Below are positions 15,293 through 22,792 of a stretch of DNA of 63,046 nt, one piece after another. The stretch is from a virus. Position 1 is the first letter of the stretch, and the number at the start of each line of letters is the position of its first letter. Location: positions 1-63,046 of IMG/VR virus record IMGVR_UViG_3300042673_000070. One strand, given 5' to 3'. A program made the position numbers and the translations under genes. The notes below the pieces were generated by a model. The model did not search any database. It was not told the DNA's origin and saw nothing but the letters and a program-made list of their open reading frames with translations.

Positions 15293-15625
15293 ATGATAAA
15301 ATGTAGTAGATGGCTTTTAAGTGTGAGCCTTAGAACTAATGGCGACGAGTACCGTTACTACACCCTGCTTGATCAGCGCAAACAACAATCAACACGATTC
15401 GACAGTCATAAACACTGTTTACATATCGACGTTGCAGAGAAACTGGCGTTGGTGAGGATCAGGCGGGGTGACTACGACAACACAAACGTAATGGGTACGT
15501 GGATCGGTGATCGACACCTGATCGTGGCCTTGAATAAAGACGAGTACCAATACCTACTGGAGTTGACGTATGGCAGCGACACCGGAAAGCAAAGTAAAAG
15601 ATCGCGTAAAAAAGATACTGGCTAA
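15293..15625 (+). CDS. unknown small protein
   Basis: 110 aa. Start chosen at ATG 15293 after TAGAGTGCAA, which matches the GAGTGCA signature of other early leaders. Strand-rich N-terminal half, then VALNKDEYQYLLELTYG and a basic tail (KQSKRSRKKDTG) that overlaps the next gene by 56 nt. Palindrome copy 13 lies inside it. Moderate support: good leader signal, but long overlap. Confidence 0.5.
   Translation: MIKCSRWLLSVSLRTNGDEYRYYTLLDQRKQQSTRFDSHKHCLHIDVAEKLALVRIRRGDYDNTNVMGTWIGDRHLIVALNKDEYQYLLELTYGSDTGKQSKRSRKKDTG
15408..15422. repeat. palindrome copy 13 (inside a gene)
   Basis: ATAAACACTGTTTAC, one-base centre, in the coding sequence of 15293-15625. Confidence 0.85.
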
Positions 15626-15920
15626 ATATCAGAAAACATACCACCTACTACCGATGACGGGTGGTTATGGATCATCCGGAGCACCAGACATTATCGCGTT
15701 AATTGACGGTAAGTTTATAGGTATCGAGTGCAAGGCTAACGGCAACAAGCCTACGGCATTGCAGATGAAACATCTGGAGAAGATTGTTGGGGCAGAGGGG
15801 TATGGGTTTGTGGTCGATGACAAGTCAATCGGTGTGTTCATCTTGGCGTTGGATAACGTAGTAAATAACCGAGCAAAACCTGCCGTGATGGATTTAACAC
15901 GTGAAGAAGGAGCGAACTAA
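15570..15920 (+). CDS. VRR-NUC domain nuclease
   Basis: 116 aa. Contains the VRR-NUC/PD-(D/E)XK core: GSSGAPDIIAL (Asp near 40), GIECKANG (Glu 53, Lys 55) and a following LQ..HL helix with Gln near 65. These small stand-alone nucleases resemble Holliday-junction resolvases and are common in phages, acting on branched or flap DNA during replication, recombination or packaging. All catalytic residues are present. It overlaps the preceding gene by 56 nt and the next by 20 nt. Confidence 0.85.
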   Translation: MAATPESKVKDRVKKILAKYQKTYHLLPMTGGYGSSGAPDIIALIDGKFIGIECKANGNKPTALQMKHLEKIVGAEGYGFVVDDKSIGVFILALDNVVNNRAKPAVMDLTREEGAN

Positions 15921-16143
15921 AACACGTTACGGCGTGGCGCGTCGGATACTGCGGCTGACAAGATCACAGTTTGCAATCACGGCAACCGATCTGGTCGAGA
16001 CGTACGGATTCACATATCGCCATGCGTTGCGGTACATAAAGTGGATGCAGGAAGAGGGGCTGATTTACCTGCGGTATCGCAAGAATAGATATAACTATTA
16101 TTCAGTTGTGAGGAGAAAGCATGAAGTTGGAAAAATTAAATGA
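15901..16143 (+). CDS. small winged-helix DNA-binding protein
   Basis: 80 aa, strongly basic. GTG start at 15901 overlapping the nuclease end; the start is uncertain because the nearest AAGGAG (15905-15910) is inside the gene. The sequence ITATDLVETYGFTYRHALRYIKWMQEEGLIYLRYR reads as a winged helix: helix, recognition helix, then a basic wing. It could regulate early genes or assist the nuclease; nothing decides between these. Confidence 0.55.
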   Translation: MKKERTKTRYGVARRILRLTRSQFAITATDLVETYGFTYRHALRYIKWMQEEGLIYLRYRKNRYNYYSVVRRKHEVGKIK

Positions 16144-16420
16144 CGCGCTTGCCGTAGCCCATGAGTTCGGGCTGGACGGCGTGGACATAGCCATTCTTGG
16201 TGCGATTGCCGAGAAGCGGCGTGGCGAGGGGGGTGCAACTATCATGCAATTCTCTTCCGGTATTTCCGTCGCGTCGTTTGCGACGATCCATGCGCGTGTC
16301 AAACGCATGGTGGACAAAGGCATATTGTGCAAGCGGGTAAACAAAAGTAACGAACGCTACAAGGTGCTTGAAGATGGCCCTGCGTTCGGCAAGTTCATAA
16401 ACAAGTTGAGTGATGTTTAA
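16121..16420 (+). CDS. MarR-like winged-helix protein
   Basis: 99 aa. Good ribosome site (AGGAG) 8 nt before ATG 16121. Pattern LDGVDIAILGAIAEKRR, then MQFSSGISVASFATIHARVKRMVDKGILCKR, is a typical MarR/winged-helix arrangement with a recognition helix around residues 50-65 and a wing after it. A second DNA-binding protein next to the first, overlapping it by 23 nt. One of these may bind the palindromes; no direct evidence. Confidence 0.65.
   Translation: MKLEKLNDALAVAHEFGLDGVDIAILGAIAEKRRGEGGATIMQFSSGISVASFATIHARVKRMVDKGILCKRVNKSNERYKVLEDGPAFGKFINKLSDV
16397..16420. repeat. possible stretched palindrome copy
   Basis: Arms ATAAACA (16397-16403) and TGTTTAA (16414-16420) separated by 10 bp. 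It ends at the stop codon and lies shortly before the ribosome site of 16441. Could be a decayed copy or chance. Confidence 0.3.
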
Positions 16421-16440
16421 CAACCGAAGGAGTGACTAGA

Positions 16441-16905
16441 GTGAAGAAGAAGCAAACTAAAACGCAACGTATCAATGCGTTGCTTGCAGCAAGACCGGAA
16501 CTGACGATAAAGGAAGTAGCCAAGAAGTTGGGAGTAACTCCGAATCTTGTGCATCAGGCCAGATGGAAGGCCAAGCAGAACTCTGAATTTGTAAACAAGG
16601 TGTTTACAAAAGCGGGGCTGAAGAAGCCGTCGAGGATCATTGATGCGGTGACAGAGATGAAGACCACGCTCGATGCGTTGGACAAGATCAAAGACAAACC
16701 CGATCCCGTCAATCATCCTGCACATTACAAGGCTGGCGGTGTTGAGACTATCGACTTCATCGAGGCGAAGGATTTGAACTACCGTCTTGGCAACGTGGTG
16801 AAGTACGTCACTCGTGCCGGTAGGAAAGCGACTGATCCTATTGAGGATTTGAAGAAGGCTCGTTGGTACTTGGATCGTGAAATTTCTGTACGGGAGAAAG
16901 CATAA
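16441..16905 (+). CDS. HTH plus DUF3310 protein
   Basis: 154 aa. GTG at 16441 preferred because AAGGAG ends 8 nt before it. N-terminal helix-turn-helix (TIKEVAKKLGVTPNLVHQAR, about 20-39), basic linker, then a C-terminal domain with VNHPAHYKAGGVETIDFIEA and GNVVKYVTRAGRK...KKARWYLDREI, the signature of DUF3310, a very common phage domain of unknown role (sometimes called SaV-like nucleotide kinase). The HTH fusion suggests DNA association. Palindrome copy 14 lies inside. Confidence 0.75.
   Translation: MKKKQTKTQRINALLAARPELTIKEVAKKLGVTPNLVHQARWKAKQNSEFVNKVFTKAGLKKPSRIIDAVTEMKTTLDALDKIKDKPDPVNHPAHYKAGGVETIDFIEAKDLNYRLGNVVKYVTRAGRKATDPIEDLKKARWYLDREISVREKA
16591..16607. repeat. palindrome copy 14 (inside DUF3310 gene)
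   Basis: GTAAACAAGGTGTTTAC: exact arms with a three-base centre. Confidence 0.7.
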
Positions 16906-17252
16906 TGTCAATTATTCTTCAGCGTTCGTTGGCCGCGCTCAAGGCCGCAGGTGCTAAGTACGTCATCATCATGCCTGACGGTACGGTACATCAGCAGGGT
17001 GACTTGGAATTATCGGCAAAGAAGAAGCGTTCCAAACGGTTGTATCCACATGGGACGATCACCAAGCATTACATGCCGTACCTCAAGGACTTGAAACCGA
17101 ATCAAACGGTCGAGATCCCGTTCGGGCAATTCTCACCACATGCTATCGTGAGCGGCGTTTCATCACGTGCCGTTGTCTTGTGGGGTAAGGGCAGTACTGT
17201 TACCGCGCAGGATAAAAACAAGAAGGTCGTTGAAGTACTGAGGGTATCGTAA
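16905..17252 (+). CDS. unknown protein
   Basis: 115 aa, basic, ATG overlapping the previous stop (TAATG). Short strand-rich protein with KYVIIMPDGTVHQQGDLEL near the N-terminus and a C-terminal beta-rich part. A run of Lys/Arg lies at about 38-45 (KKKRSKR). I do not recognise a family. Coupled to DUF3310 upstream and the methyltransferase-like gene downstream. Confidence 0.55.
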   Translation: MSIILQRSLAALKAAGAKYVIIMPDGTVHQQGDLELSAKKKRSKRLYPHGTITKHYMPYLKDLKPNQTVEIPFGQFSPHAIVSGVSSRAVVLWGKGSTVTAQDKNKKVVEVLRVS

Positions 17253-17890
17253 TGAACCCAATACAAATCGGTCGCCAAAGATTCAGCAACATCTTCTGGG
17301 GCATCGTAGATGAGCGGGTGGATGACTACCCGTACGAGGTCATTGAGAGGATCGTTGAGCAACAACAGAAGTTGCGGTCTGAAGCAGACTACAACACGGG
17401 CTCAGTTCCGTATGACGATGCAGTTGAGTTGTACAAACTGGCGAAGTTCTTTCAGCCGAAGGTCATTGCCGAGGTGGGTACGTTTATTGGTATATCCACC
17501 ATGACTATGAATCTAGCTATGGAGCGTTTGGTAGATATCTATACGTGTGATCATTCCAACAACATTGATCTGGGCGTACCAAATATCTTCCAGTACCCCA
17601 AGAAGTCCTCGACAGATATGTTCAAAGACATGGCCGAGAAAAAGGTTGGTGTGGACTTGCTGTATCTGGATGGCCGGTTGCAGCAGGATGACTTCCAGCA
17701 CTTCCCGAAGATCATCCATGACCAGACCATCTTTGTGTTCGACGACTTTGAAGGCATCGAGAAGGGTGTGGTCAATGCAATGATGTTGGAGGGCGCGAAC
17801 CGACTGCTGATCTATCCACGTGAAGGCAGGAAGACGGCGGTATCACTTCCGTTCACCTTGTTGCAGTTCGTGCCGCAGGAGGCTGTATGA
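17252..17890 (+). CDS. class I SAM-dependent methyltransferase-like protein
   Basis: 212 aa. Motif I EVGTFIGIS (74-82) is followed about 18 residues on by an acidic residue in YTCDHS (Asp 100), and later LLYLDGR and FVFDDFEG, in the order of Methyltransf_24-type Rossmann enzymes. No DNA-methyltransferase NPPY/DPPY motif is seen, so the substrate is more likely a sugar or small molecule than DNA; the glycosyltransferase genes that follow support a sugar link. Starts at the stop of the preceding gene. Confidence 0.7.
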   Translation: MNPIQIGRQRFSNIFWGIVDERVDDYPYEVIERIVEQQQKLRSEADYNTGSVPYDDAVELYKLAKFFQPKVIAEVGTFIGISTMTMNLAMERLVDIYTCDHSNNIDLGVPNIFQYPKKSSTDMFKDMAEKKVGVDLLYLDGRLQQDDFQHFPKIIHDQTIFVFDDFEGIEKGVVNAMMLEGANRLLIYPREGRKTAVSLPFTLLQFVPQEAV

Positions 17891-18372
17891 CCGAAAGAGA
17901 AATGATTTTTTATTTAGCCGAGCGAGCAGGGATCGTATTCCGACTCACGAACACTGACGTTACGGTGGAGAAGTTGCAGCGGTTCTTGGAGTTGGTGGAA
18001 GGACATAGGACTAGAGGATGGCGTATCAAAGAACCAAAGGCTAGGAAAGTCACGGACGTAAGTCGAGGCGCAAGAGAAGTACCGATTGATTACGACGGTA
18101 TGGCTACCTTCAAAAAGGAATGGGAGTGGAAGGAGATGGACACGGTTGACTACCGTATCCCAGATATCCGGGTAAGTAACGCAGTGGACAAAAAGACTTG
18201 TGGGTTCTTGTGGTTCTGGCTGAGACCGGAAGGTGGTGTACACAAGCCGGGATTGAACCTGACTCTGCCGGGAAATGGGTTTGTCCTGACGTTGTACACA
18301 CGACGATCTAAGTACCGACTCCGTTTCCGAAAGGGCATCAGACCGATGTTTATATGGGGGAAGGAGCCATGA
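17887..18372 (+). CDS. unknown protein
   Basis: 161 aa, basic, ATGA overlap with the methyltransferase-like gene. N-terminal helical part (about 1-45), then a beta-rich C-terminal part with many Trp/Phe (FLWFWLRPEGG, RSKYRLRFRKG). No family recognised. Its translational coupling suggests it works with the methyltransferase. Confidence 0.55.
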   Translation: MTEREMIFYLAERAGIVFRLTNTDVTVEKLQRFLELVEGHRTRGWRIKEPKARKVTDVSRGAREVPIDYDGMATFKKEWEWKEMDTVDYRIPDIRVSNAVDKKTCGFLWFWLRPEGGVHKPGLNLTLPGNGFVLTLYTRRSKYRLRFRKGIRPMFIWGKEP

Positions 18373-18406
18373 CTCTCGACAACATACGTGCGAGGGGAGA
18401 AAGCAA

Positions 18407-18523
18407 ATGATCAAGTGGCTACTAGGTTTCTTCAAACGGGCTGAAGAGTTTCGCAGGAAAGAGTGGGCGCACGTGCCGCCCCCTGCATGGGGAGCGAAGC
18501 GTGGTGGGAGGGATTACTGGTGA
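18407..18523 (+). CDS. very small protein, unknown
   Basis: 38 aa starting MIKWLLGFFKRAEEFRRKEW, with a Pro/Gly/Trp C-terminus (VPPPAWGAKRGGRDYW). AGGGGAGA stands 8-15 nt upstream and its stop overlaps the GTG of the next gene (GTGA). The amphipathic N-terminus could be membrane-associated. Supported by the ribosome site and coupling, not by homology. Confidence 0.45.
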   Translation: MIKWLLGFFKRAEEFRRKEWAHVPPPAWGAKRGGRDYW

Positions 18524-20391
18524 GTGAAAAGAAAGGGCAGACCCTAGCGGATGCAGTAAAGTTTATCTTTGACAAGGGCTTGGCAGCGGCGGGTGAAGGC
18601 AAGTATGACGAGGCTATCGGCATCCTTGAGAACATCAACCAGATTCACCCTGCTCTTGTCGCATCTGCTTTGCAGACCGGGCGTTGTCACTGGGAGATGC
18701 ACCGTTGGCAACCGGCGAGAAAGTATTTTGAGTTAGCGCATCGTCTCGACCCGACCAACGACGATACGGCGTGGACTCTGGGTCTGCTCTCTCTTCAGAT
18801 GGGTGACTTCAAAACCGGGTGGGAAGGTTACGAGCGACGATGGGGCAGCAAGACATTCTCATCTCCACGTATCTCTACGATCCACCCACAGTGGGAGCAG
18901 GGTCTTGGCTTGGAGCGTCCGATTGTGTGGACGGAGCAGGGCATCGGTGATCAGATTCTCTACGCATCGCTCATCGAGGCGTTGGCGAAGGAGGTCGAGT
19001 CCGTTGTTGTTCTAGTTGATATGCGGTTAGCCCCACTCCTGCAACGTGGATGCAAGGCCGAGAACGTCACGTTCCTGCCGCACAATGCCAAGGTCAAGAT
19101 GACGGAGCATGACTCGCACATCCCCATCGCGAGTCTTGGTAAATACTTCATCAATAGTGTTTACGACATTGAGCCAAGTCGTAGCGAGGGCTACATCAAG
19201 GCTGATCCGCATCGGGTTGGGTTACTGAAGAAAGAGTACGGGCTTGAGAACAAGCGCATCATCGGCCTGTCATGGGCAAGTACTGCACCCGCTATCGGTA
19301 CGCACAAGTCTGTTGGGTTGGAGGGGTTTAGATCGCTGTTTGATATTCCCGACAGCGTGTTCATCAATCTTCAGTACGGCAAGCCGCAGGACGAGGCTAA
19401 GGACTTTCATCCGAACCTGATTACGACGCACATCGACACTTTCTTGGACTTGGAGAACGTCGCTGCGCTCATGGAGTTGTGCGACATAATTGTTTCTCCA
19501 TCGAATGCCAACGTGCATCTAGCCGCTGCGATGGGTAAGCCTGTCATGCTGCTCGATGCGAACAAGTTATGGTATTGGAATAACCGCAAGGGGTATCGCA
19601 GTATGTGGTATCCCGAGGTCAAGATTTTTCAGCGCGAGAACATGAACGCGCCGTGGGACTTGCAGGTAAAGCAGGTCAAAGAAGAGTTGAAATACATGTA
19701 CATGTTAAGTGGGCGACCAGTTAACCACTTTGCTTTCTTCCACGTGGGCGATGACATTTCTCAGCCACAGAAGATGGTGAAGTCTCTGCTGCGGCACAAC
19801 TTTGACGCATTCATCACGATGTACACGGACAAGGCCACACCGGATGTGATGGGTATCACGCGACGGGTGGAGAGCGAAGTTAATCGGGAAGAGTTGTGCT
19901 ACCACCGAGTCAAGGCATACGCCGAAAGTCCTGCAAGTTTCACCGTACCCGTTATGTACTTGGATACGGATATGTTGGTGCAGGACAAAATCGTGGTGAA
20001 AGACTTGTTGGAGCCATACAAGCACGTAGCGTTTCTGCGAAGAGAGTTCCATCGTGACGCGATCTTCAATGTTGACCAACGTGGGATCAACTTCTCCGAG
20101 TACGAAGGCAAGACGATTGACAAGGTGTATCCGTACGTGGGTTGCACAGTTGTGGCAGAAGGCGTTCATGTGTGGAAGGATTTACTGGCGATTTACGATG
20201 CACTCGATCCGAAGTTCCGCAAGTGGTATGGCGATCAAGAAGCGTTACGTATCTATGCCAAGAAGTACCCCGAGCGAGTGAGCGAGATACAGGAGTCTGT
20301 GTACGGTTGTTTACCTGAACACAAGACCGACGATGCCAAGATCCTGCACTTCAAGGGCGAGGCACGAAAGAAGTTGTTTGAGGTGGCGTGA
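18520..20391 (+). CDS. TPR - GT-B - GT-A fusion (double glycosyltransferase)
   Basis: 623 aa from GTG 18520 (GGGAGGG 8 nt upstream; overlaps the previous stop). Residues about 5-105: TPR-type helical repeats (KYDEAIGILENINQIHP, RWQPARKYFELAHRLDPTN). About 110-400: GT-B glycosyltransferase of heptosyltransferase/GT9 character (WTEQGIGDQILYASLIEAL, then a late DIIVSPSNANVHLAAAMGKP). About 405-623: a second domain of GT-A type with a DTD metal motif (482-484, in YLDTDML). It probably transfers sugars to the phage or host surface, or to modified DNA bases. The fusion of two transferase folds is unusual. Confidence 0.72.
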   Translation: MSEKKGQTLADAVKFIFDKGLAAAGEGKYDEAIGILENINQIHPALVASALQTGRCHWEMHRWQPARKYFELAHRLDPTNDDTAWTLGLLSLQMGDFKTGWEGYERRWGSKTFSSPRISTIHPQWEQGLGLERPIVWTEQGIGDQILYASLIEALAKEVESVVVLVDMRLAPLLQRGCKAENVTFLPHNAKVKMTEHDSHIPIASLGKYFINSVYDIEPSRSEGYIKADPHRVGLLKKEYGLENKRIIGLSWASTAPAIGTHKSVGLEGFRSLFDIPDSVFINLQYGKPQDEAKDFHPNLITTHIDTFLDLENVAALMELCDIIVSPSNANVHLAAAMGKPVMLLDANKLWYWNNRKGYRSMWYPEVKIFQRENMNAPWDLQVKQVKEELKYMYMLSGRPVNHFAFFHVGDDISQPQKMVKSLLRHNFDAFITMYTDKATPDVMGITRRVESEVNREELCYHRVKAYAESPASFTVPVMYLDTDMLVQDKIVVKDLLEPYKHVAFLRREFHRDAIFNVDQRGINFSEYEGKTIDKVYPYVGCTVVAEGVHVWKDLLAIYDALDPKFRKWYGDQEALRIYAKKYPERVSEIQESVYGCLPEHKTDDAKILHFKGEARKKLFEVA

Positions 20392-21059
20392 TGAAAATCT
20401 TTATTGGTTGGGACAGTCGTGAAGACATTGCATATCAGGTGTGCAGGGAGTCGTTGGCTAGGAACTCTTCCGAATGGCTCGACATCAAGCCGATCAAGCA
20501 GCAGGAGATGCGTGAGCGTGGCCTGTACTGGCGGGAGCATGACCCTCTCTCCTCTACTGAATTCTCCTTCACCCGTTTCCTCGTGCCGTATCTTGCAGGA
20601 TACAGCGGGTGGGCATTGTTCATGGACTGTGATTTTCTCTGGCGAGGAGATGTGGCAGGGATCATGGACTACGCTGATCCGAATGTCCCGGTCATGGTGG
20701 TGCAGCACAGGTACAAGCCGAAGGAGACGACCAAGATGGACGGTGCGGTACAACACCAATACCCGAGAAAGAATTGGTCGAGCCTGATGCTGTTCAACTG
20801 CGGCCACGAGAGCGTGAAGCATGGCCTGACATTGGAGCAGGTCAACATTGGCACTGGGATGTACTTGCATCAACTCAAGTGGGCAGGGACACACATTGGT
20901 GCGCTGCCGATTGCATACAACTACTTGGAAGGGTGGCATACGAAGAACGACTGCCCGAACCCGGTGGCGGTTCACTTCACCCGAGGTGGCCCGTGGTTCA
21001 AGGACTGGGGCAACGTGGAATATGCCGACGAATGGTTAGCAGTAGCGAAGGAGATGTGA
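20391..21059 (+). CDS. GT-A glycosyltransferase (GT8-like)
   Basis: 222 aa from ATG 20391; a GTG one codon earlier is equally open. MKIFIGWDSREDIAYQVC is a typical start of small GT-A enzymes, and FMDCDFLW carries the DxD metal motif (Asp 79 and 81). A late H-F-T-R-G-G-P-W matches the His/Gly end of GT8-like folds. It resembles the C-terminal domain of the preceding fusion in size and motif order, so the two may be paralogous. Starts at the fusion's stop (TGATG). Confidence 0.75.
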   Translation: MKIFIGWDSREDIAYQVCRESLARNSSEWLDIKPIKQQEMRERGLYWREHDPLSSTEFSFTRFLVPYLAGYSGWALFMDCDFLWRGDVAGIMDYADPNVPVMVVQHRYKPKETTKMDGAVQHQYPRKNWSSLMLFNCGHESVKHGLTLEQVNIGTGMYLHQLKWAGTHIGALPIAYNYLEGWHTKNDCPNPVAVHFTRGGPWFKDWGNVEYADEWLAVAKEM

Positions 21060-21060
21060 C

Positions 21061-21348
21061 ATGGCAAGAGTAGAAGCAGCGGTGAAGCCGCCGAAGGATG
21101 CAGAGTACGCCGAGTTGATCGTGGATAAGACCCACGTGAAGGCTGTGCCGAGCGAGACGGTATGGGCAAAGATTGGTGACAACGGCGGTCTTGAAGTCAT
21201 CCGATGGGACATCATTGAGATGTACGCCAAGCAGTATGACATCGACAACAAAAATCGTTCGCAGTCACACGTGATGTGTAAATTGTTGGTGTTGGTACGC
21301 GACCAAACGAGGAAAGAGTGTGGAGAAAAAGTACACGAAGCCAACTAG
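21061..21348 (+). CDS. unknown small protein
   Basis: 95 aa with mixed charge; AAGGAG lies upstream of ATG 21061. Segments VDKTHVKAVPSETVWAKIGD and EVIRWDIIEMYAKQYD suggest a small alpha/beta protein; one Cys pair late. No family recognised. Its end overlaps the next gene by 29 nt. Confidence 0.55.
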   Translation: MARVEAAVKPPKDAEYAELIVDKTHVKAVPSETVWAKIGDNGGLEVIRWDIIEMYAKQYDIDNKNRSQSHVMCKLLVLVRDQTRKECGEKVHEAN

Positions 21349-21730
21349 GTTTAACCTGACGCTGACGTTTGAGCAGTACAAGTTTTTATTAGAGCGTAAG
21401 CGTAAGGCGCGAGAACTTGACGAGCGGATCAGGTACAAAGATTTAGTTGAGCAGTGGGGTGTTCCGCAGTATTTCATGGCTACAGCAATGTACAGAGGGA
21501 TAAGACAATATGACAACAGAATCAAAGCCGAAGGTGGCAACAGAAACGTCAATGATTGTGGACAATCTGTCCCCGCCCGGCGCGTGGAAAGACGAGATGA
21601 GTGCTGCCCCTTGGGGTTATGGGCAAAGTCAGCAGACGCTCGTCGAGCGATCATTGCAGAATATACGGAGAGCGGGGTTGTCCAACGAGGCTACAGTCCT
21701 TTCGTTAGAGCTTCTTACTTTGAGGAATGA
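21320..21730 (+). CDS. small basic protein; C-terminal half doubtful
   Basis: 136 aa from GTG 21320. The first ~60 residues (starting MEKKYTKPTRFNLTLTFEQY, then a Lys/Arg/Glu helix) look like a real protein, but beyond residue 63 the frame runs 221 nt over the next gene and its composition (CGQSVPARRVERRDECC) looks like an out-of-frame reading. Either a genuine long overlap, or a short protein whose stop was lost, or a sequence/frameshift effect joins it to 21510-21761, which is in the +1 frame. Confidence 0.4.
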   Translation: MEKKYTKPTRFNLTLTFEQYKFLLERKRKARELDERIRYKDLVEQWGVPQYFMATAMYRGIRQYDNRIKAEGGNRNVNDCGQSVPARRVERRDECCPLGLWAKSADARRAIIAEYTESGVVQRGYSPFVRASYFEE

Positions 21731-21761
21731 ACTGGAGTATCTGCGAGGGCTAAAAGGATAG
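21510..21761 (+). CDS. small helical protein, unknown
   Basis: 83 aa. ATG 21510 with GAGGG about 10 nt upstream. Pro-rich N-terminal part (SPPGAWKDEM) and a C-terminal leucine-rich helix ending LRNELEYLRGLKG, similar in style to the end of 22583-22792 (IKYLRAEVERLKN), so the two may be related. No function known. Confidence 0.55.
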   Translation: MTTESKPKVATETSMIVDNLSPPGAWKDEMSAAPWGYGQSQQTLVERSLQNIRRAGLSNEATVLSLELLTLRNELEYLRGLKG

Positions 21762-21777
21762 GGTAAAATTATGCCCC

Positions 21778-22203
21778 ATGAAGATCACCTACGGGCAAGT
21801 TGATCCTTCAAACCGGGGGGTCAAGCGGCAGTTAAAAGTCTTGCAGAAGGCATGTCTGCCAGCCGATAGCCTTTACTTTCCAGAGGACGGGGTATGGTGG
21901 ATGGCGCACCACAGGGCTACCCCCGTAGGATTTAGTTGTTTGTCGCCATCACAGCAAATGGAAGACGGTATATATCTGGGTCGTTGCGGTGTGCTGAGTG
22001 CCTACCGGGGGTACGGAATTCAGCGGCAGATGATCCGACTGCGAGTTCAGTGGGCAAGAAGGCATGGGTATAAATGGGCTGTGTCGGATACCACTGACAA
22101 TATACCGAGTGCCAACAACCTGATCTCGTGTGGTTTCAGACTCTACACCCCCAAAGTTTTGTACTCGTTCGCACGAGCGTTGTACTGGAGGAAGAAACTT
22201 TGA
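21778..22203 (+). CDS. GNAT-family N-acetyltransferase
   Basis: 141 aa. Central GNAT motif A: CGVLSAYRGYGIQRQMI, with the acetyl-CoA-binding R-G-Y-G-I-Q at 77-82, followed by a motif-B-like segment (NIPSANNLISCGFRLY). The N-terminal half has the usual splayed strands (PVGFSCL). It would acetylate an amine; next to glycosyltransferases an amino sugar is possible, and in phages protein targets are also known. Complete length for the family. Confidence 0.78.
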   Translation: MKITYGQVDPSNRGVKRQLKVLQKACLPADSLYFPEDGVWWMAHHRATPVGFSCLSPSQQMEDGIYLGRCGVLSAYRGYGIQRQMIRLRVQWARRHGYKWAVSDTTDNIPSANNLISCGFRLYTPKVLYSFARALYWRKKL

Positions 22204-22212
22204 GGGGGGTTC

Positions 22213-22593
22213 ATGCCATTCAAGGACGAGGCCATCAGGAAGGCCAAGCAAAAGTTGTATTCAAGGAAGTGGTACGAAGGGAACAGACGAGAAGTTATAA
22301 AGAAAGCGAGGAAAGTTAGAGATAAAAGCAGAGCAGAGTGGACTGCGTACAAGGCGAAGCAGCAATGTAGTCATTGTCGCAAAAAACATCCTGCGATTAT
22401 TGACTTTCATCACGTGATCAAAGAAGGTAAGCGATCCGTTAACCGTTTAGCGTTAAAGCAAAACAATGTACTGGAAGCGATCAGAGAGGCGGAGGAGAAG
22501 TGCATCCCGCTTTGCTCCAACTGCCACCGGATACACCACTGGCACGAGACAAGAAGAGCAATACACAAAAGGAGAAAGAAGAGTGGAGATTGA
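22213..22593 (+). CDS. HNH endonuclease with zinc cysteines
   Basis: 126 aa. Zinc pairs CSHC (52, 55) and C-x3-C-x2-C (97, 101, 104) bracket the metal-binding IDFHHV (His 66, 67), followed by CHRIHHW. This is the classic Cys4-HNH fold; the long basic N-terminus (1-50) would contact DNA. Not inside an intron or intein that I can see; it may be a free-standing homing enzyme or a replication/packaging nuclease. Confidence 0.82.
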   Translation: MPFKDEAIRKAKQKLYSRKWYEGNRREVIKKARKVRDKSRAEWTAYKAKQQCSHCRKKHPAIIDFHHVIKEGKRSVNRLALKQNNVLEAIREAEEKCIPLCSNCHRIHHWHETRRAIHKRRKKSGD

Positions 22594-22792
22594 AGATGAC
22601 ATACTGGACTTGATACGTGCGTTACCGAACGAGGTGAATGACGCATCAACAACCACAGAGATGAAGTTTTTGACGGTGGGTAGCGTGTTGTGGCAGTGCC
22701 ACCACGAGATCAAATACTTACGGGCTGAAGTGGAGAGATTGAAGAATGGTAGTCGTCGTAAAAGAAAGAAGATGTACGGAGTGCAAACGTAA
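22583..22792 (+). CDS. small acidic helical protein, unknown
   Basis: 69 aa from GTG 22583, 11 nt inside the end of the HNH gene, with GGAG at 22571. Acidic start VEIEDDILDLIRALPNE, then a long helix ending EIKYLRAEVERLKNGSRRKRKK. Overlaps the zinc-finger gene that follows. The upstream extension of this frame lies inside the HNH gene and is not supported. Confidence 0.5.
   Translation: MEIEDDILDLIRALPNEVNDASTTTEMKFLTVGSVLWQCHHEIKYLRAEVERLKNGSRRKRKKMYGVQT

Noticed and set aside
7631-16607. CRISPR-like array made of the palindromes
   Set aside because: Spacing is gene-length and irregular and the repeats are only 15-18 bp; no cas genes.
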